Part shown: positions 54,028 to 64,000 of the stretch, one piece after another | Layout of the letters: every line of letters begins with the position of its first letter | Position numbering within the stretch: position 1 is the first letter of the stretch | Origin: Trichomonas vaginalis G3 | Taxonomy: Eukaryota; Parabasalia; Trichomonadida; Trichomonadidae | Direction: 5' to 3' | NCBI RefSeq assembly: GCF_026262505.1 | Contig: NC_067204.1 | Coordinates: forward strand, 20,243,300-20,307,299 | Length of the DNA stretch: 64,000 bases | Notes under the pieces: model-generated | What the model was told of the DNA's origin: nothing | What the model saw: the letters and a program-made list of their open reading frames with translations, nothing else | Database searches by the model: none | Program-made: the position numbers and the translations under genes

Positions 54028-54417
54028 ATGCTACTTCCAGATAATTATTCCACTGTTTGGACAACAATTATCTCCAGCGAAAAACCATGCACAGTTAAAG
54101 TTTCTGAGCATGCAACACTCCATATAACAAATCTTTGCGTTGGCCGCGAAGAATATACTCCACAAACAGGACGCCTCGTTCTTTATGCTAAAGTTAACGA
54201 TCAAGATGAAGTTGCACTCATTCCATTTACATTGGGCTCATTTGAATCCTCCCAAGTTGATTTCAATTTCAATGAAGGAGATGTTATTGTATTTACAGTT
54301 AAAGGCGCTAAAGCTTCAGTTCATGCATCCGGATTTCTAACAGGATTGCTTGCAATTGATATCGAAAATGCAAGAGAGCCTCTTATTAAGAATGAAGTTA
54401 AGGAAGAAGAAAAGTAA
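54028..54417 (+). CDS. nucleoplasmin-like (NPL) domain protein
   Basis: The 129-residue protein matches the nucleoplasmin-like fold found in FKBP39/46-type histone chaperones and HD2 deacetylases: VWTTIISSEKPCTVKVSEHA, then TLHITNLCVGREE, VALIPFTLGSFESSQVDF and DVIVFTVKGAKASVHASGFL. A short acidic tail (KEEEK) replaces the usual long acidic and FKBP parts, so this is an NPL domain by itself. Pentamers of the fold bind histones. No FKBP domain is present. Confidence 0.7.
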   Translation: MLLPDNYSTVWTTIISSEKPCTVKVSEHATLHITNLCVGREEYTPQTGRLVLYAKVNDQDEVALIPFTLGSFESSQVDFNFNEGDVIVFTVKGAKASVHASGFLTGLLAIDIENAREPLIKNEVKEEEK

Positions 54418-54721
54418 GACTATAGTACGAATAGAAAGTAATTTGTATTTCAAATAAAGCTTTTATTTTAATATATTACAAATCGTCAAAACTAATATTT
54501 TTGAATTTATATGATCATATTTTTAAAAAAGAATCATAATTAATCCTTGATATTTTAGGGCATGAATTTTTATTAGTTAAAAGTACTAGAAATGTAATGA
54601 TGGCCATATAATCCGAGTTTTGATAATTGAATGACAGATTAAGCATTAAATTAAAAGAATTTGCAAAAAAATATTTGAATTATTTATAGTATATAATATG
54701 AATGTATTATATCCCAATTTT
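54418..54721. other. intergenic, nothing seen
   Basis: Spacer between convergent nucleoplasmin-like (+) and eIF5A (-) genes. Confidence 0.5.
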
Positions 54722-55225
54722 TTAGTTTGTGGACTTCTTGCAATCGACAATGAGGTTTTCGCCATTGGAAGAAAGAACTGTAACAACAACCTGGTCGTTT
54801 GTGTTGACGCATTCGTTGAAGAGGTCGATAACGCGCTGGCGCATTTCGTTGCCCTCTGGTGGAAGATCAACATCTTCACGGAGTGTGCCATCGAGTGTAA
54901 GGAGCTGTGTGTGGCCATCATCGATGTTGATGAGACCGTAATCGGAACGATCGACGAATGGAACTTCGATTTCGTGGGATGTTGGAAGGTGGGTTTCGTA
55001 ACGGCGGCCTGTGAAGAGATCTGTGCCGGCGATACCAGCCTTAGCGTGTCCGTGCTTGCCTGTCTTGGACTTTGTAATATCGACAACACGGCATGGACGG
55101 CCTTCGATGAGAACGTAGCCACCCTTCTTGAGCTTGTTAACTGGGATTGTAGCTTTTTCCTGGGAGCCAGCATCGACTTCCTGGATTTCTAAATCATGAT
55201 GGACTTCTTCTTCAGCTGAAGACAT
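54722..55225 (-). CDS. EIF5A: translation factor eIF5A
   Basis: The 167-residue protein starts MSSAEEEVHHDLE. The hypusine site is KSKTGKHGHAKAG, with the modified lysine at position 57. Further family blocks are KKGGYVLIEGRPCRVVDI, FTGRRYETHLPTSHE, RSDYGLINIDDG and LREDVDLPPEG. It helps the ribosome form difficult peptide bonds and terminate. Highly biased GC-rich codon use indicates strong expression. The leader carries CCATTATTTTTT before TAACATG, possibly the initiator. Confidence 0.95.
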   Translation of the reverse strand: MSSAEEEVHHDLEIQEVDAGSQEKATIPVNKLKKGGYVLIEGRPCRVVDITKSKTGKHGHAKAGIAGTDLFTGRRYETHLPTSHEIEVPFVDRSDYGLINIDDGHTQLLTLDGTLREDVDLPPEGNEMRQRVIDLFNECVNTNDQVVVTVLSSNGENLIVDCKKSTN

Positions 55226-55267
55226 GTTAAAAAAATAATGGCCAAACTTCGAGAATTGAATATATTC

Positions 55268-55492
55268 TCAAATAATTGAGAGATAGGGTCTTGCAAAGGG
55301 TAATATTTTGCCCTTTTTCAAAGTTTCAATGCTGGCAAAACGATAAATATTTGCAAATCGAACAAATATTGTTTTTTTGAGTAATCCTGTCTCTGTGTAT
55401 TGAACTGGAGGAATCTGTTCAATATCGGTTTTTAATGTTCGTAAAAATGTCAAAAATGCATATTTATTGTATTGTAAAGAAACACATCTCAT
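55268..55492 (-). CDS. small protein, possibly a TFIIS N-terminal-like helical domain
   Basis: A 74-codon ORF with ATG: FLTFLRTLKTDIEQIPPVQY, then TETGLLKKTIF and FASIETLKKGKIL. The spacing (L..FLRTL..DI......T.TG...K, then A..L..GK) recalls the LW/TFIIS N-terminal domain of elongation factors. It is divergent from no clear partner and has no clear initiator. Family call is tentative. Confidence 0.35.
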   Translation of the reverse strand: MRCVSLQYNKYAFLTFLRTLKTDIEQIPPVQYTETGLLKKTIFVRFANIYRFASIETLKKGKILPFARPYLSII

Positions 55493-56800
55493 CTATACAA
55501 ATAGAATCTAGTTATCCTTGATCGCGGTCGATAAGTTTTCAATATCTTTCAATTATTTTATCACTAATTTTGGTTCAGATGCATTAGTATTTGATTGTAT
55601 GAATAATATTTTTGAAAATCCCATTGTAAAATTTGAAAACCAAAGAATGGACATAACCGTCCATCTTGGAAAATATTTATTTTCTATAATTCTCTTAAAA
55701 TTTTCTACATTTGTCGATTTTGTCAAAAACGTTTTTGAACCGATAGACAAAATATTGAATGTAACTTCACCCTCCACTATTCACTACAAAATTTTAATAT
55801 CATGTACTAATTATGATAATGATTCTAGATTTTTGGGAATTGGCCTGTGAATTAATGTGTCTTCTCCATATTTCAAAAAGATTTCTTCTTTACTTATACT
55901 ACCTTCAAAAATTCGGATATATTTCAGTTCTATCAAGTCAAATTAGAATAATTTATTGAATTTCTTACCTATTAACACTGATTTTCTACTTCAAAACAAA
56001 TTATCTTCAGAATTTCCTTTTACAAGAAACAACATTTCACATCATCTACTTCTCATTCTGGTGTTAAGCTTTCATCCGATTTATTCGTAGGTTTTTTTAT
56101 TGCGCACATTTTATTTACTTTAAATTTCAATAACTAGCTTAAAACCAACAATGTACATGAAGTTTAGATGTTTTTTATTGATTAAAGCTTGTCCTTGAGC
56201 ATTATGAAAATTAATCTCTTTATTTTGCTTCCCTTTCAAAAGATATTATTGTACAGACGCAATGGATGCCATGCGCTTAAATTCTTTTATTTATATAGAT
56301 AAAATTTTATATAGAATTAATAATCCCAATATCCTACCTTAATATCATATATACAAACATTAATTTCCTGAGTACAGATGAAATCTACTTCACAATAGCT
56401 GAATTCCCATAAATAATTGATAAAATTTGATAATAAAGATAAGAGTTTTCTTTTCTAATAACAATTGAATCTACTTATTGACTGATTGAATATTCATATC
56501 AATTATTTGCCTTGTTGTTTCATCAATATTATTTTAACCAATAAACATCTTTATTAATGAAACACCCTTTAACACTATATACTTTATTAGATTTCTAATT
56601 AAAACTTACCGGAAACAATTGAAAATGATCAAGATTGAAGATAGATCAGTACGCATTTAGATTTTTTCTCATATAAAGATATACATTTGATCTGAAATTA
56701 TTGCTCTATACATAATGGCTATATCAAATACATCATAAAATTACAATATATATTTTTTGCACGTTTTTAGACCCTCCAATAAATTTGTAACAGAAAAAAA
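55493..56800. other. long intergenic stretch, nothing firm seen
   Basis: A 110-codon frame at 55518-55850 (+) starts with a non-ATG codon and has no domain. The rest is AT-rich without repeats. I see no gene. Confidence 0.45.
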
Positions 56801-58702
56801 ATGAGCTCGAGTCAGCAATCTGAGGAAAGCAGGAAACTGATTCAGCAAATGTTCCAGAAGGCTCGTCAGAGCACATCTGCAATGGTCCAAGAGCATCTTT
56901 CTATCGAACAAGAACGTACATATAGATTTAAGAATACGAAGAAAGGAATCCAAGAGAAATTTAAAGAAATTGATGAGAAAATTGAAGATGACAAAGCTGA
57001 ATGGGGTGATGCCTGGGATAATGTTTTGGCTCAGACAAATCCAGTTGATTTCGATAAAGAACTTCGTAAAACAAGGGAGCAGTGCGAAAACGTTATTGCC
57101 ATGAAGCTTGCATTCGTCAAGCAATTAGAACAAGAAGTTATGAAAAGAGATCATGAGTACGTTAATAAGATAGCAGCACAGAATCTCCAAATTGATAACA
57201 TTGTTAAAACTATGAGAGACAATGAAAACAAACTGCGTCAAGAAATTACCACACAGTTAAACACCGTCGTTCAAAACTACGAACAATCACGAAGTGCAGA
57301 TTCATATCGACTTTCACGTGAAGCTAAGGAAGTCGAAGCTAAGCGCCAAGAGAGAGAAAAGGTTCTTCTTCAAGAAGTTACAAATATGGCTATTGCAAAC
57401 CGTGACGAACTTGAACACATCCGTCGAGTTAACGCTGAGAAGTACATTGTCCAGCGTACCGAGTTCGAGTATCGTCTTCAAGCTGCTCAGAAGGAATTAG
57501 AAGATTCCCTTGCAAAATACCACTTTTCCATGGAACAGTTAGAATACGATACTCGTATTCTCACAGATAACCAAGGAGAGCACGATGACAAAGCCAAGCA
57601 GCAAGCTAAAAAGATTTCACGTCAAAAGGATACAATTCGCAACCTCAAAGCCAAGTACTACGATGAAGAAAAGCACTTCAAGCACGAGAACCAGAAAACG
57701 ACCGATGAATACAAGAAGATTGCCGAAAATTATCGTAAACTACAAGAAAGGTTCCGTAAAGTCGCTTTTGCCGACTTCAATGCATTCAGAGAAGTCTGGA
57801 ACTACAACGAGAAGCGTCTTCACGACCTTGTTCTCAAAGTTATCGATGCGAATCAAATTATTACTTCACAACAACTCGGCAAGGAAGTTCCTCCTGTCAA
57901 TCCAGAGTATGTTGCCCGTCTTATCATCGGCACAGAAGAATTTGAGGACCTTACGAAGACTCCGCAAGCTCCAGCAGAAGTCAAAGAAGATTCAGCCACA
58001 GAAAAGACCACGACAGGACTTATTTCGGGCAAAAAACTCTCAGAGAACCTTGAGCATCTTTGGCGCCTTGTCTCCGATGAAGTTGGTTTCCTTGTTGACG
58101 AACGTGTCAAGAATCTTATTAATCTTCCAGAAGACGAAGACCCCGAGACATCAATGATGAAGATCCGTGTTGACCTTTTGCTCCAAGATTTAGGCATCAC
58201 TTCCGATGAAGACGCCGCTCAATTACTTTCTTATTTCTTGAAAGATACAGAATTCGAACTCGAAACTCCAGGTTTCGTTCGTCCACATGAAGTTCTTGAA
58301 GGTCTCCGTCGTTTCGTCGAAGCTTATCACCCAAGTACACAACAGAACCAGACAAGTCTTTTCGGCCAAATCACAGCCGATGCAACACAAAACACATCAT
58401 CCGAAGTTGCCAGAGCCATCATCCAATTGCAGCAGAAGATGAAGAAGGAGTTGCCTGACCAGCTCAAATTCATCGAGAAGAAGACTGATGTTGTCACCGA
58501 TGAAATGGAAAGAATATGGAAGACGGCATTCAAAGTCATGCAGAGATACGTCACAGAACTTGAAGAACGTGCGAAATTGATCGAAGAAACAGATGCACTT
58601 AAGCGCCAGAACGAAGAACTTGAACAAATCTTGCAGAACTCAATCGAATCAGAGCAAAATGATCAACTCATTTATGCTCCACATGAAACTGTTGACTTCT
58701 AA
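56801..58702 (+). CDS. DRC1: dynein regulatory complex subunit 1 (DRC1/CCDC164-like)
   Basis: The 633-residue protein is a long coiled coil. The family signature is in the middle: IAENYRKLQERFRKV, then NAFREVWNYNEKRLHDLVLKV and IDANQIITSQQLG, which matches DRC1 (YxxLTxKFxxLQxKFR...FxxVWxMNEExxxxLxxKxLxADxxIxxQQLG). The N-terminal coiled coil (about 1-330) and the C-terminal LEHLWRLVSDEVGFLVDERV segment also fit. DRC1 anchors the nexin-dynein regulatory complex to the flagellar doublet. Start at first ATG (MSSSQQSEESRKLIQ) after an A-rich leader. Confidence 0.8.
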   Translation: MSSSQQSEESRKLIQQMFQKARQSTSAMVQEHLSIEQERTYRFKNTKKGIQEKFKEIDEKIEDDKAEWGDAWDNVLAQTNPVDFDKELRKTREQCENVIAMKLAFVKQLEQEVMKRDHEYVNKIAAQNLQIDNIVKTMRDNENKLRQEITTQLNTVVQNYEQSRSADSYRLSREAKEVEAKRQEREKVLLQEVTNMAIANRDELEHIRRVNAEKYIVQRTEFEYRLQAAQKELEDSLAKYHFSMEQLEYDTRILTDNQGEHDDKAKQQAKKISRQKDTIRNLKAKYYDEEKHFKHENQKTTDEYKKIAENYRKLQERFRKVAFADFNAFREVWNYNEKRLHDLVLKVIDANQIITSQQLGKEVPPVNPEYVARLIIGTEEFEDLTKTPQAPAEVKEDSATEKTTTGLISGKKLSENLEHLWRLVSDEVGFLVDERVKNLINLPEDEDPETSMMKIRVDLLLQDLGITSDEDAAQLLSYFLKDTEFELETPGFVRPHEVLEGLRRFVEAYHPSTQQNQTSLFGQITADATQNTSSEVARAIIQLQQKMKKELPDQLKFIEKKTDVVTDEMERIWKTAFKVMQRYVTELEERAKLIEETDALKRQNEELEQILQNSIESEQNDQLIYAPHETVDF

Positions 58703-59231
58703 AAAAAATTAACTATATTTTGATGTAAATAAATTATTTATTAAATTTATGATTTTAAAATTATGCTGTTGTCTATAGCTTGTAAGATAAATTAATACCC
58801 AAAAAGAAAGAAAGAAAGAGATAGGTTCCTGTGTTTAGCTGGGAGCTCCAGAATGAAAACTCTGCCTTTTAAAGCCAATAAATTATCCCTAAGGATGGAA
58901 AAAATAAAGCACTCTCAAATTGATCCACATTCATATAATTTTTTTTTCGAATAAAATTATCATCATTCTATTTCAAAAGGTGTATTTTGTTAAAAAAACT
59001 TGAAAGAATTTCAATGTGATCATTTGGGGAAAAAAAGTGGAAAATTGAGTGTATTTTGAGCACCTTTTTTTACTTTTTTCCTCACTCTAAAATAAACTGC
59101 AAAAAAAAAATGAATAACAATCATATAAAGTAATATATAAATCATGTTGCTATTAATATTGATAAAGAGTTTAAAATTTGCTGGAGTAAAAATCTTAGTA
59201 TAGGAGTATGTAAAATTTATATATGTTTTAT
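58703..59231. other. intergenic, nothing seen
   Basis: Spacer between the convergent DRC1 and BspA-like genes. No gene or repeat supported. Confidence 0.5.
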
Positions 59232-60990
59232 TCATGAAACTGATTGTGAGTTAAGACTAATAATGGCAAATGACAGGCGGTTAGGATGAGATCTATAATA
59301 TATAAAGTCATTCGCTGTTTCAGGCATCAAGAGAGGAATGGTGATGTTTTCAATAGAGATGTATTCAAGGACTTCAATTGTTGTGTTATCATAAATTCCT
59401 TTTTTGTTCTCAAAATGAACATAAACATTCTTATAGCCAAAGAAATTTTTAGATGAATTTGTTAAAATTGTTCGGCTTGTGACATATAAATGACTTTTGT
59501 ATTTAACATATCCAGAATAACCACTTGAATTAAACATTCTTGGAATGAAAATATATGGAGGTTTAGTAGAAATACGAGTAAAATAAGTGTCATAACTGAA
59601 TCTATTTGGACTGTTTAGGAATATAATATTTGTGATGTTTTCACATTTATAAAATATACTATCTCCAATAGTTTGTACATTCCCAGAAATCGCGATAGTT
59701 GTTAATGATGTGCAATGATAAAATGTAGTATGTCCAATATTTGTGACACTATTTGGAATTGTGATACTTGTTAATGATGTGCAATCACTAAATGTCCAAT
59801 CTCCAATATATGTGACACTATTTGGAATTGTGATATTTGTTAATGAAGTGCAACTACTAAATGTCCAATCTCCAATATATGTGATACTATTTGGAATTGT
59901 GATACTTCTTAATGAAGAGCAACTACTAAATGTAGAATTTCCGATATATGTGACACTATTTGGAATTGTGATATTTGTTAATGAAGAGCAATTGTAAAAT
60001 GCATATTTTCCAATATATGTGACATTATTTGATATCATGACATTTGTTAATGATATGAGATCTTTAAATAATTTATCTCCAATATATGTTAAGCTGCCTG
60101 AAATTGTGACAGTAGTTAGGTTGATCAATTCAGAAAATGCATGATCTCCAAAATATGAAACATTTCCGAGAAGAGTGAGATTAATTAATAATTTGCATGC
60201 ATAAAATGAATAACTACCAATATATAGATCAATTCCTGAAATTGTGATATCTGTAGATTGACACTCAGCAAATGCATATTTTCCAATATATTTCAAATTT
60301 TTTGGAAGAGTGATATTTGTCATTTGACAACCATAAAATGCTTCATCTCCAATATATGTTAGATTTTCTGGAAATGTAACACTTGATAATTTACAATCAG
60401 AAAATGCACGATCTCCAATGTATGTTATATTTTCTGGAATTGTAATACTATTATTTAATAAACAACCTGTAAATGAAAAATTTCCAATATATGTTAAATT
60501 TTTTGGAAGAGTGATGTTTGTTAATTTACAATAAGAAAATGCGCCATCTCCAATATATATTAAACACTCGGGTAAATCTATTGATTTTAATGCACAACAA
60601 TAAAAGCATCGATTTCCTATACTTGTAATATTTTTAGGAAGTTTAACTATTTCTAAATAGTAACACTCTTCAAATATTGATTCGTCGAGAAATGAAAGTT
60701 TATTACAATTGCTGAGATCTGCTGATGTAATAATTGACCACTGAAAGCTAAAATTATATATTCTGATTATTTCACTGTTTTCTTCAAAACTAACTGATGT
60801 GACGTCATATGCACAAAAATATATAAAATCTGAAACTATCACTTTGACATGTTTAGGGATAATAATATCACCACTTGATCCAGAACATCCATCAAGAACT
60901 GTATTTCTACTACCACTTTGATATTGAAAATTATTAATACATTGACTTAGCCAAAGTAGAAAATAAAACAATAGAAAATAATTTTATCAT
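59232..60990 (-). pseudogene. BspA-like leucine-rich-repeat surface protein with displaced signal peptide
   Basis: The long frame (60971 down to 59232, 579 codons) is made of about 17 BspA-type repeats of 23 residues (for example LTNITIPNSVTYIGDWTFSS); the 69-bp units between about 59690 and 60050 are very alike. Such proteins are abundant on the trichomonad surface. The frame has no ATG near its start. In another frame an ATG at 60990 starts MIKLFSIVLFSTLAKS, a good signal peptide, and then meets a stop. A single-base shift between about 60945 and 60975 would join the two. The break may be real or an assembly error. Confidence 0.7.
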
Positions 60991-61963
60991 TTATATAGTT
61001 TTAAAATATGAATTTGGTGTGAAATGTTGTTTTTAAGTTAAATTTTGTTTACGACTTTTTATATTCATTGATTTTAACTGAATAACAAATATGTAATTTG
61101 AATTAAATTTTTGTAACTTATAAAAGTTGAGAAATGAAATCGGTTATTAAAAAAAATTCAGAAGTTAATAGAACATTGTATCAGATGTCACTAATTAAGT
61201 ATAAAATTAGATTTTTCTCATATCTTTGGGGGAAAAAGTCATTTGATTTGATAAAATGAAAGATAAATAACTTGGAAACAAATGATATATATTCTGAAGT
61301 TGCTATACAATTCTGCATGTGAAAAGTTCTTATCTCATTTTGATATCATGAAGATAAAGCACATGTCCATCATATTTCATGCATTTATAATTGTGAGATG
61401 GACGATGGAAATTGACAATCTTTGAACGTTAAAATCAAAAAGCATTTAAAAGTGATATACATTCTCTGTTCCGATAATTATTTTAATTTGAATTTCTCAC
61501 AAATTTGAATGTTTCATCGAAAAAGTGTATTGTTGCGAAGGAAAATTACAAAATTTACGTGTCAAAAATTTATGATGCATTAATTTTTGATAAAGATATT
61601 GATAAATCACTCCTTCTTACAAATTCAAGAACAAAGAAATACATTCGCATAATGGTTTTGACATCAAATTAGAGGATTCATGTAAATCTCTTTTTTTATA
61701 TAAAGATTGGTTCATTTAACTTCAATTTTGCTGATACTAGTGCTGATAATTAGTACGAAAATGAACAATTCAGCAGGAATCAATATATTAGGTAAAATTA
61801 TTAAAGATAAGGAACCTGGATATAAGATATATTCCTATACATAGCTTCATTTCTTGGTTATTTTAAAATACAATCACAATAGTTTTATTTATTGGTGAAA
61901 ACAGAAATGTTAAAATTTGATGAAAGCAAACACTTTTATTTATTAATATCATGGTTAAAAGAA
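60991..61963. other. intergenic, nothing seen
   Basis: About 970 bp of AT-rich sequence. Only accidental short open frames; no RNA gene recognised. Confidence 0.5.
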
Positions 61964-62656
61964 TTAAGCGAAAGAAAAGAAAGTGTCGGTTGCTGTTTGT
62001 GGATAGAAGAACTGTACTGGGAAACAGCAAGCTGAATCAGAGTAGAAATCGAAATCGTCGCAGTCGCGACCGCATTCTATTCCTGACTTAATCTTAACAT
62101 CAAGGACATCAAATAAATTAAGCATAGCATCTGATCCTGGAATTGAAAATTCCTGATTCTGGGTTGGCTGAGGTGTAGCGCTAAGGTAATCCTCCTCAAA
62201 CTTGGCTTTGATGGATGGAGCTGGTGTCATTGTTGGGTTGACACGGATTGTCCAAAATTTCTGTTCAATATGGTTGCCCCTTAAGATTGGGAGTGTTTCG
62301 ATTAAATCACGGCGAAGGTTAGCTTGCTTGTTATCTGTAATATAACCAAGCTTTGAAAATACACCGTTTATATTAGATTTTGATTTCTGAATTAAGATAG
62401 AAAGTTGCTTAACATTAACAGCCAAGCAGCCGGACAACCAGCAAATACCACAAACTAAGCAGCGCTTCCAGTCGTCGTTATCGTTTCTGATACAGTACTT
62501 CTTGATCTCAGATAAAATTCCATCGAAAGTATCAACTCTACGGAATCTCTGATATCTGTGCTTCTCACTACCGACCTCGCTCCTAAGCTTGAAGTATCCT
62601 TCCTGGTCATCAGCGACAAGGATCTTAAGGTAAGGAATGCTGTTCTTAGATTCCAT
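61964..62656 (-). CDS. initiator-binding-domain protein (IBP39-like)
   Basis: The 230-residue protein contains the trichomonad initiator-binding domain (winged helix) at about 60-145: DDWKRCLVCGICWLSGCLAV, then NVKQLSILIQKSKSNINGVF and SKLGYITDNKQ. The recognition region K.SINGxxxKxGY is clear. IBP39 binds the Inr and recruits RNA polymerase II through its C-terminal domain. Here the C-terminal part (about 150-230) is Pro/acidic/Phe-rich and shorter than in IBP39 (about 340 residues), so this is a paralogue. Start is the first ATG (MESKNSIPYLKILV), with TCACAAAA 33-40 bases upstream. Confidence 0.85.
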   Translation of the reverse strand: MESKNSIPYLKILVADDQEGYFKLRSEVGSEKHRYQRFRRVDTFDGILSEIKKYCIRNDNDDWKRCLVCGICWLSGCLAVNVKQLSILIQKSKSNINGVFSKLGYITDNKQANLRRDLIETLPILRGNHIEQKFWTIRVNPTMTPAPSIKAKFEEDYLSATPQPTQNQEFSIPGSDAMLNLFDVLDVKIKSGIECGRDCDDFDFYSDSACCFPVQFFYPQTATDTFFSFA

Positions 62657-64000
62657 GAAAGTTATGAAGTTATTTTTTTGTGATGTTTACATTATAGTGG
62701 GTCATAGCAAATATTTATGAAATATGAATCTACAACATAAATGAGTATTTTAAAAATCAAACTCTTTGAAATGATAAAATTCTCACAAAAATTGTGGCGG
62801 CTTTTTATTTTTTGTGGAAGTATGGGATCACAGCGGTTTTTCTCAAAATCAGTATTTGGCTACTCTATATTATATTCTATATAACTAATTATATATAATT
62901 CATCGAAATTTTAGGTTTGAAAAAATAAATAAAATTAATGAATTTATATGAACGATTGCATGCTATGCATAATAAATGGATTATGTAGATTTCAGTTAAA
63001 AATTTTCCTTTTCAAAATTCAATTCTGAAATTTTTATAGATTATAGTTCTATGGTTAGCAAATGCTATAAAAATGTTGATATGCGAATATCTATTGAAAT
63101 TTGTCAAATTTGAATTCTGAAATCAAATTTAGTTCATTGAAAAAATAATATCTCTCAATTTGTGTTAAATCTTCCGTCAATCAGTCCTGAAGTGCGATGC
63201 TCATAATTTTTTATGTTTTGATTGGCATCATGCACCTATCCATTTCGTTTATTTCGATTTCCAATAAACAAAATGTCAAAAAAATTGCGTCAAAAATGCA
63301 TATTTGTGCTTCGTGACAATCAAATACCTACTATAAATTATACATCATCTCATATTTATTCAAGTAACTTAAAAATTAAAGAAGAAATCCAAATTTCGTA
63401 ACAAAAATTGTGATTATTTCCTTGTTTGATCTGAATAATCATATTTCATTTGGTAGTGTATACTTTATCAAACTATTTTGAATTATAAAAGCAATATTTC
63501 AATTGCAATCGAACCATTTTCATCATTAATCAATATTTTTAATATCAAGCACATTATCACTGAATAATTGCAAGTCAATTTGTATGATTATTTGATTAAA
63601 AATATAAAGTTCAAATTCAAATTTTCAATCATTGCCAAAAATTTATATAACCATAACTTTTAAATATTCAATGCATAATGTCCACTACAATATCTTTCGT
63701 AGTGTAATTAAAACGGCATATCATATTAAAGAAAACTATATTTTATCAGCTACACCATTGTGTAACTCAACTTAGAGAAAACCACAGATCAAATTTGATA
63801 TATCTAACTGTATGCATTAAATGAATTCATGAAATTTCATTATCAATCAATATTATTGCAAAATTGAATATAAAAAGTTCTAAGAACTATGCTGAATAGA
63901 GCTGTATATCCCAAACCATCTATATTCTAATAAAAACATTCTGCAAAGCATCAACAAATCAGAAATAGATTGTCGTAATCTATAAATTGAATTATTTCAA
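62657..64000. other. terminal intergenic stretch, nothing seen
   Basis: More than 1.3 kb of AT-rich sequence to the end of the window. I find no ORF, repeat or RNA gene I can support. Confidence 0.5.

Noticed and set aside
54698-55192. Long open frames opposite eIF5A
   Set aside because: Shadows created by strong codon bias of eIF5A.
55518-55850. 110-codon frame with non-ATG start
   Set aside because: No ATG near the beginning, no domain, no initiator.
59743-59997. Frame opposite the BspA repeats
   Set aside because: Mirror of 69-bp repeats; not an independent gene.

Overview
The window looks like nuclear DNA of a parabasalid protist, most probably Trichomonas vaginalis or a close relative. 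Four signs agree. Genes are intron-poor and AT-rich, with very short 5' leaders. Several starts are preceded by the trichomonad initiator element (TCA followed by Y-W-W). There is a protein with the initiator-binding domain that reads that element. Multigene families expanded in trichomonads are present: DUF3447/ankyrin proteins, BspA-like leucine-rich-repeat proteins and an F5/8C-type fragment. An intact Maverick/Polinton-type element also fits, since this genome type is rich in them.

Layout. 1-2.2 kb: the 3' part of a RIB43A-like flagellar microtubule protein with a Gly/Ala-rich insert, then ribosomal protein eL43. 2.27-20.0 kb: a 17.7-kb Polinton with 411-bp terminal inverted repeats and a 6-bp target duplication. 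It carries polB (broken), integrase, a primase-SF3 helicase inside a cassette flanked by inverted arrays of a 119-bp repeat, a tail-fibre-like protein, a packaging ATPase (broken), a double-jelly-roll-type major capsid protein and several small structural-looking proteins. 20.0-39 kb: mostly ordinary host genes (TPR protein, Fringe/C1GalT-like glycosyltransferase, RPB12, WD40, LRR, a coiled-coil protein, protein kinase, exportin-like protein, tail-anchored protein, SRP19, ATG9), with a decayed ankyrin fragment. 39-42.6 kb: a repeat-rich stretch with a BspA-like gene, several inverted and direct repeats, GC-rich palindromic units and an F5/8C fragment. 42.9-55.5 kb: helical BAR-like protein, a Sec7/BIG-type ARF-GEF split by one frameshift, a tRNA-like remnant, an ankyrin gene with an in-frame stop, 112-bp tandem repeats, an F-BAR/SH3 protein, a nucleoplasmin-like protein and eIF5A. 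55.5-64 kb: DRC1, a BspA-like surface protein with a displaced signal peptide, and an initiator-binding-domain protein, then about 1.3 kb without visible genes.

How genes relate. RIB43A and DRC1 both belong to the flagellar axoneme. The ATG9, exportin, ARF-GEF, SRP19, F-BAR and BAR-like genes serve membrane traffic and transport. RPB12 and the initiator-binding protein belong to transcription. No operons are evident; host genes lie on both strands with their own initiators. The Polinton differs in style: genes abut or overlap by a few bases, and half of its start codons sit in a TAAATG context unlike the host initiator. All functional calls are from reading the sequence, with no database search.
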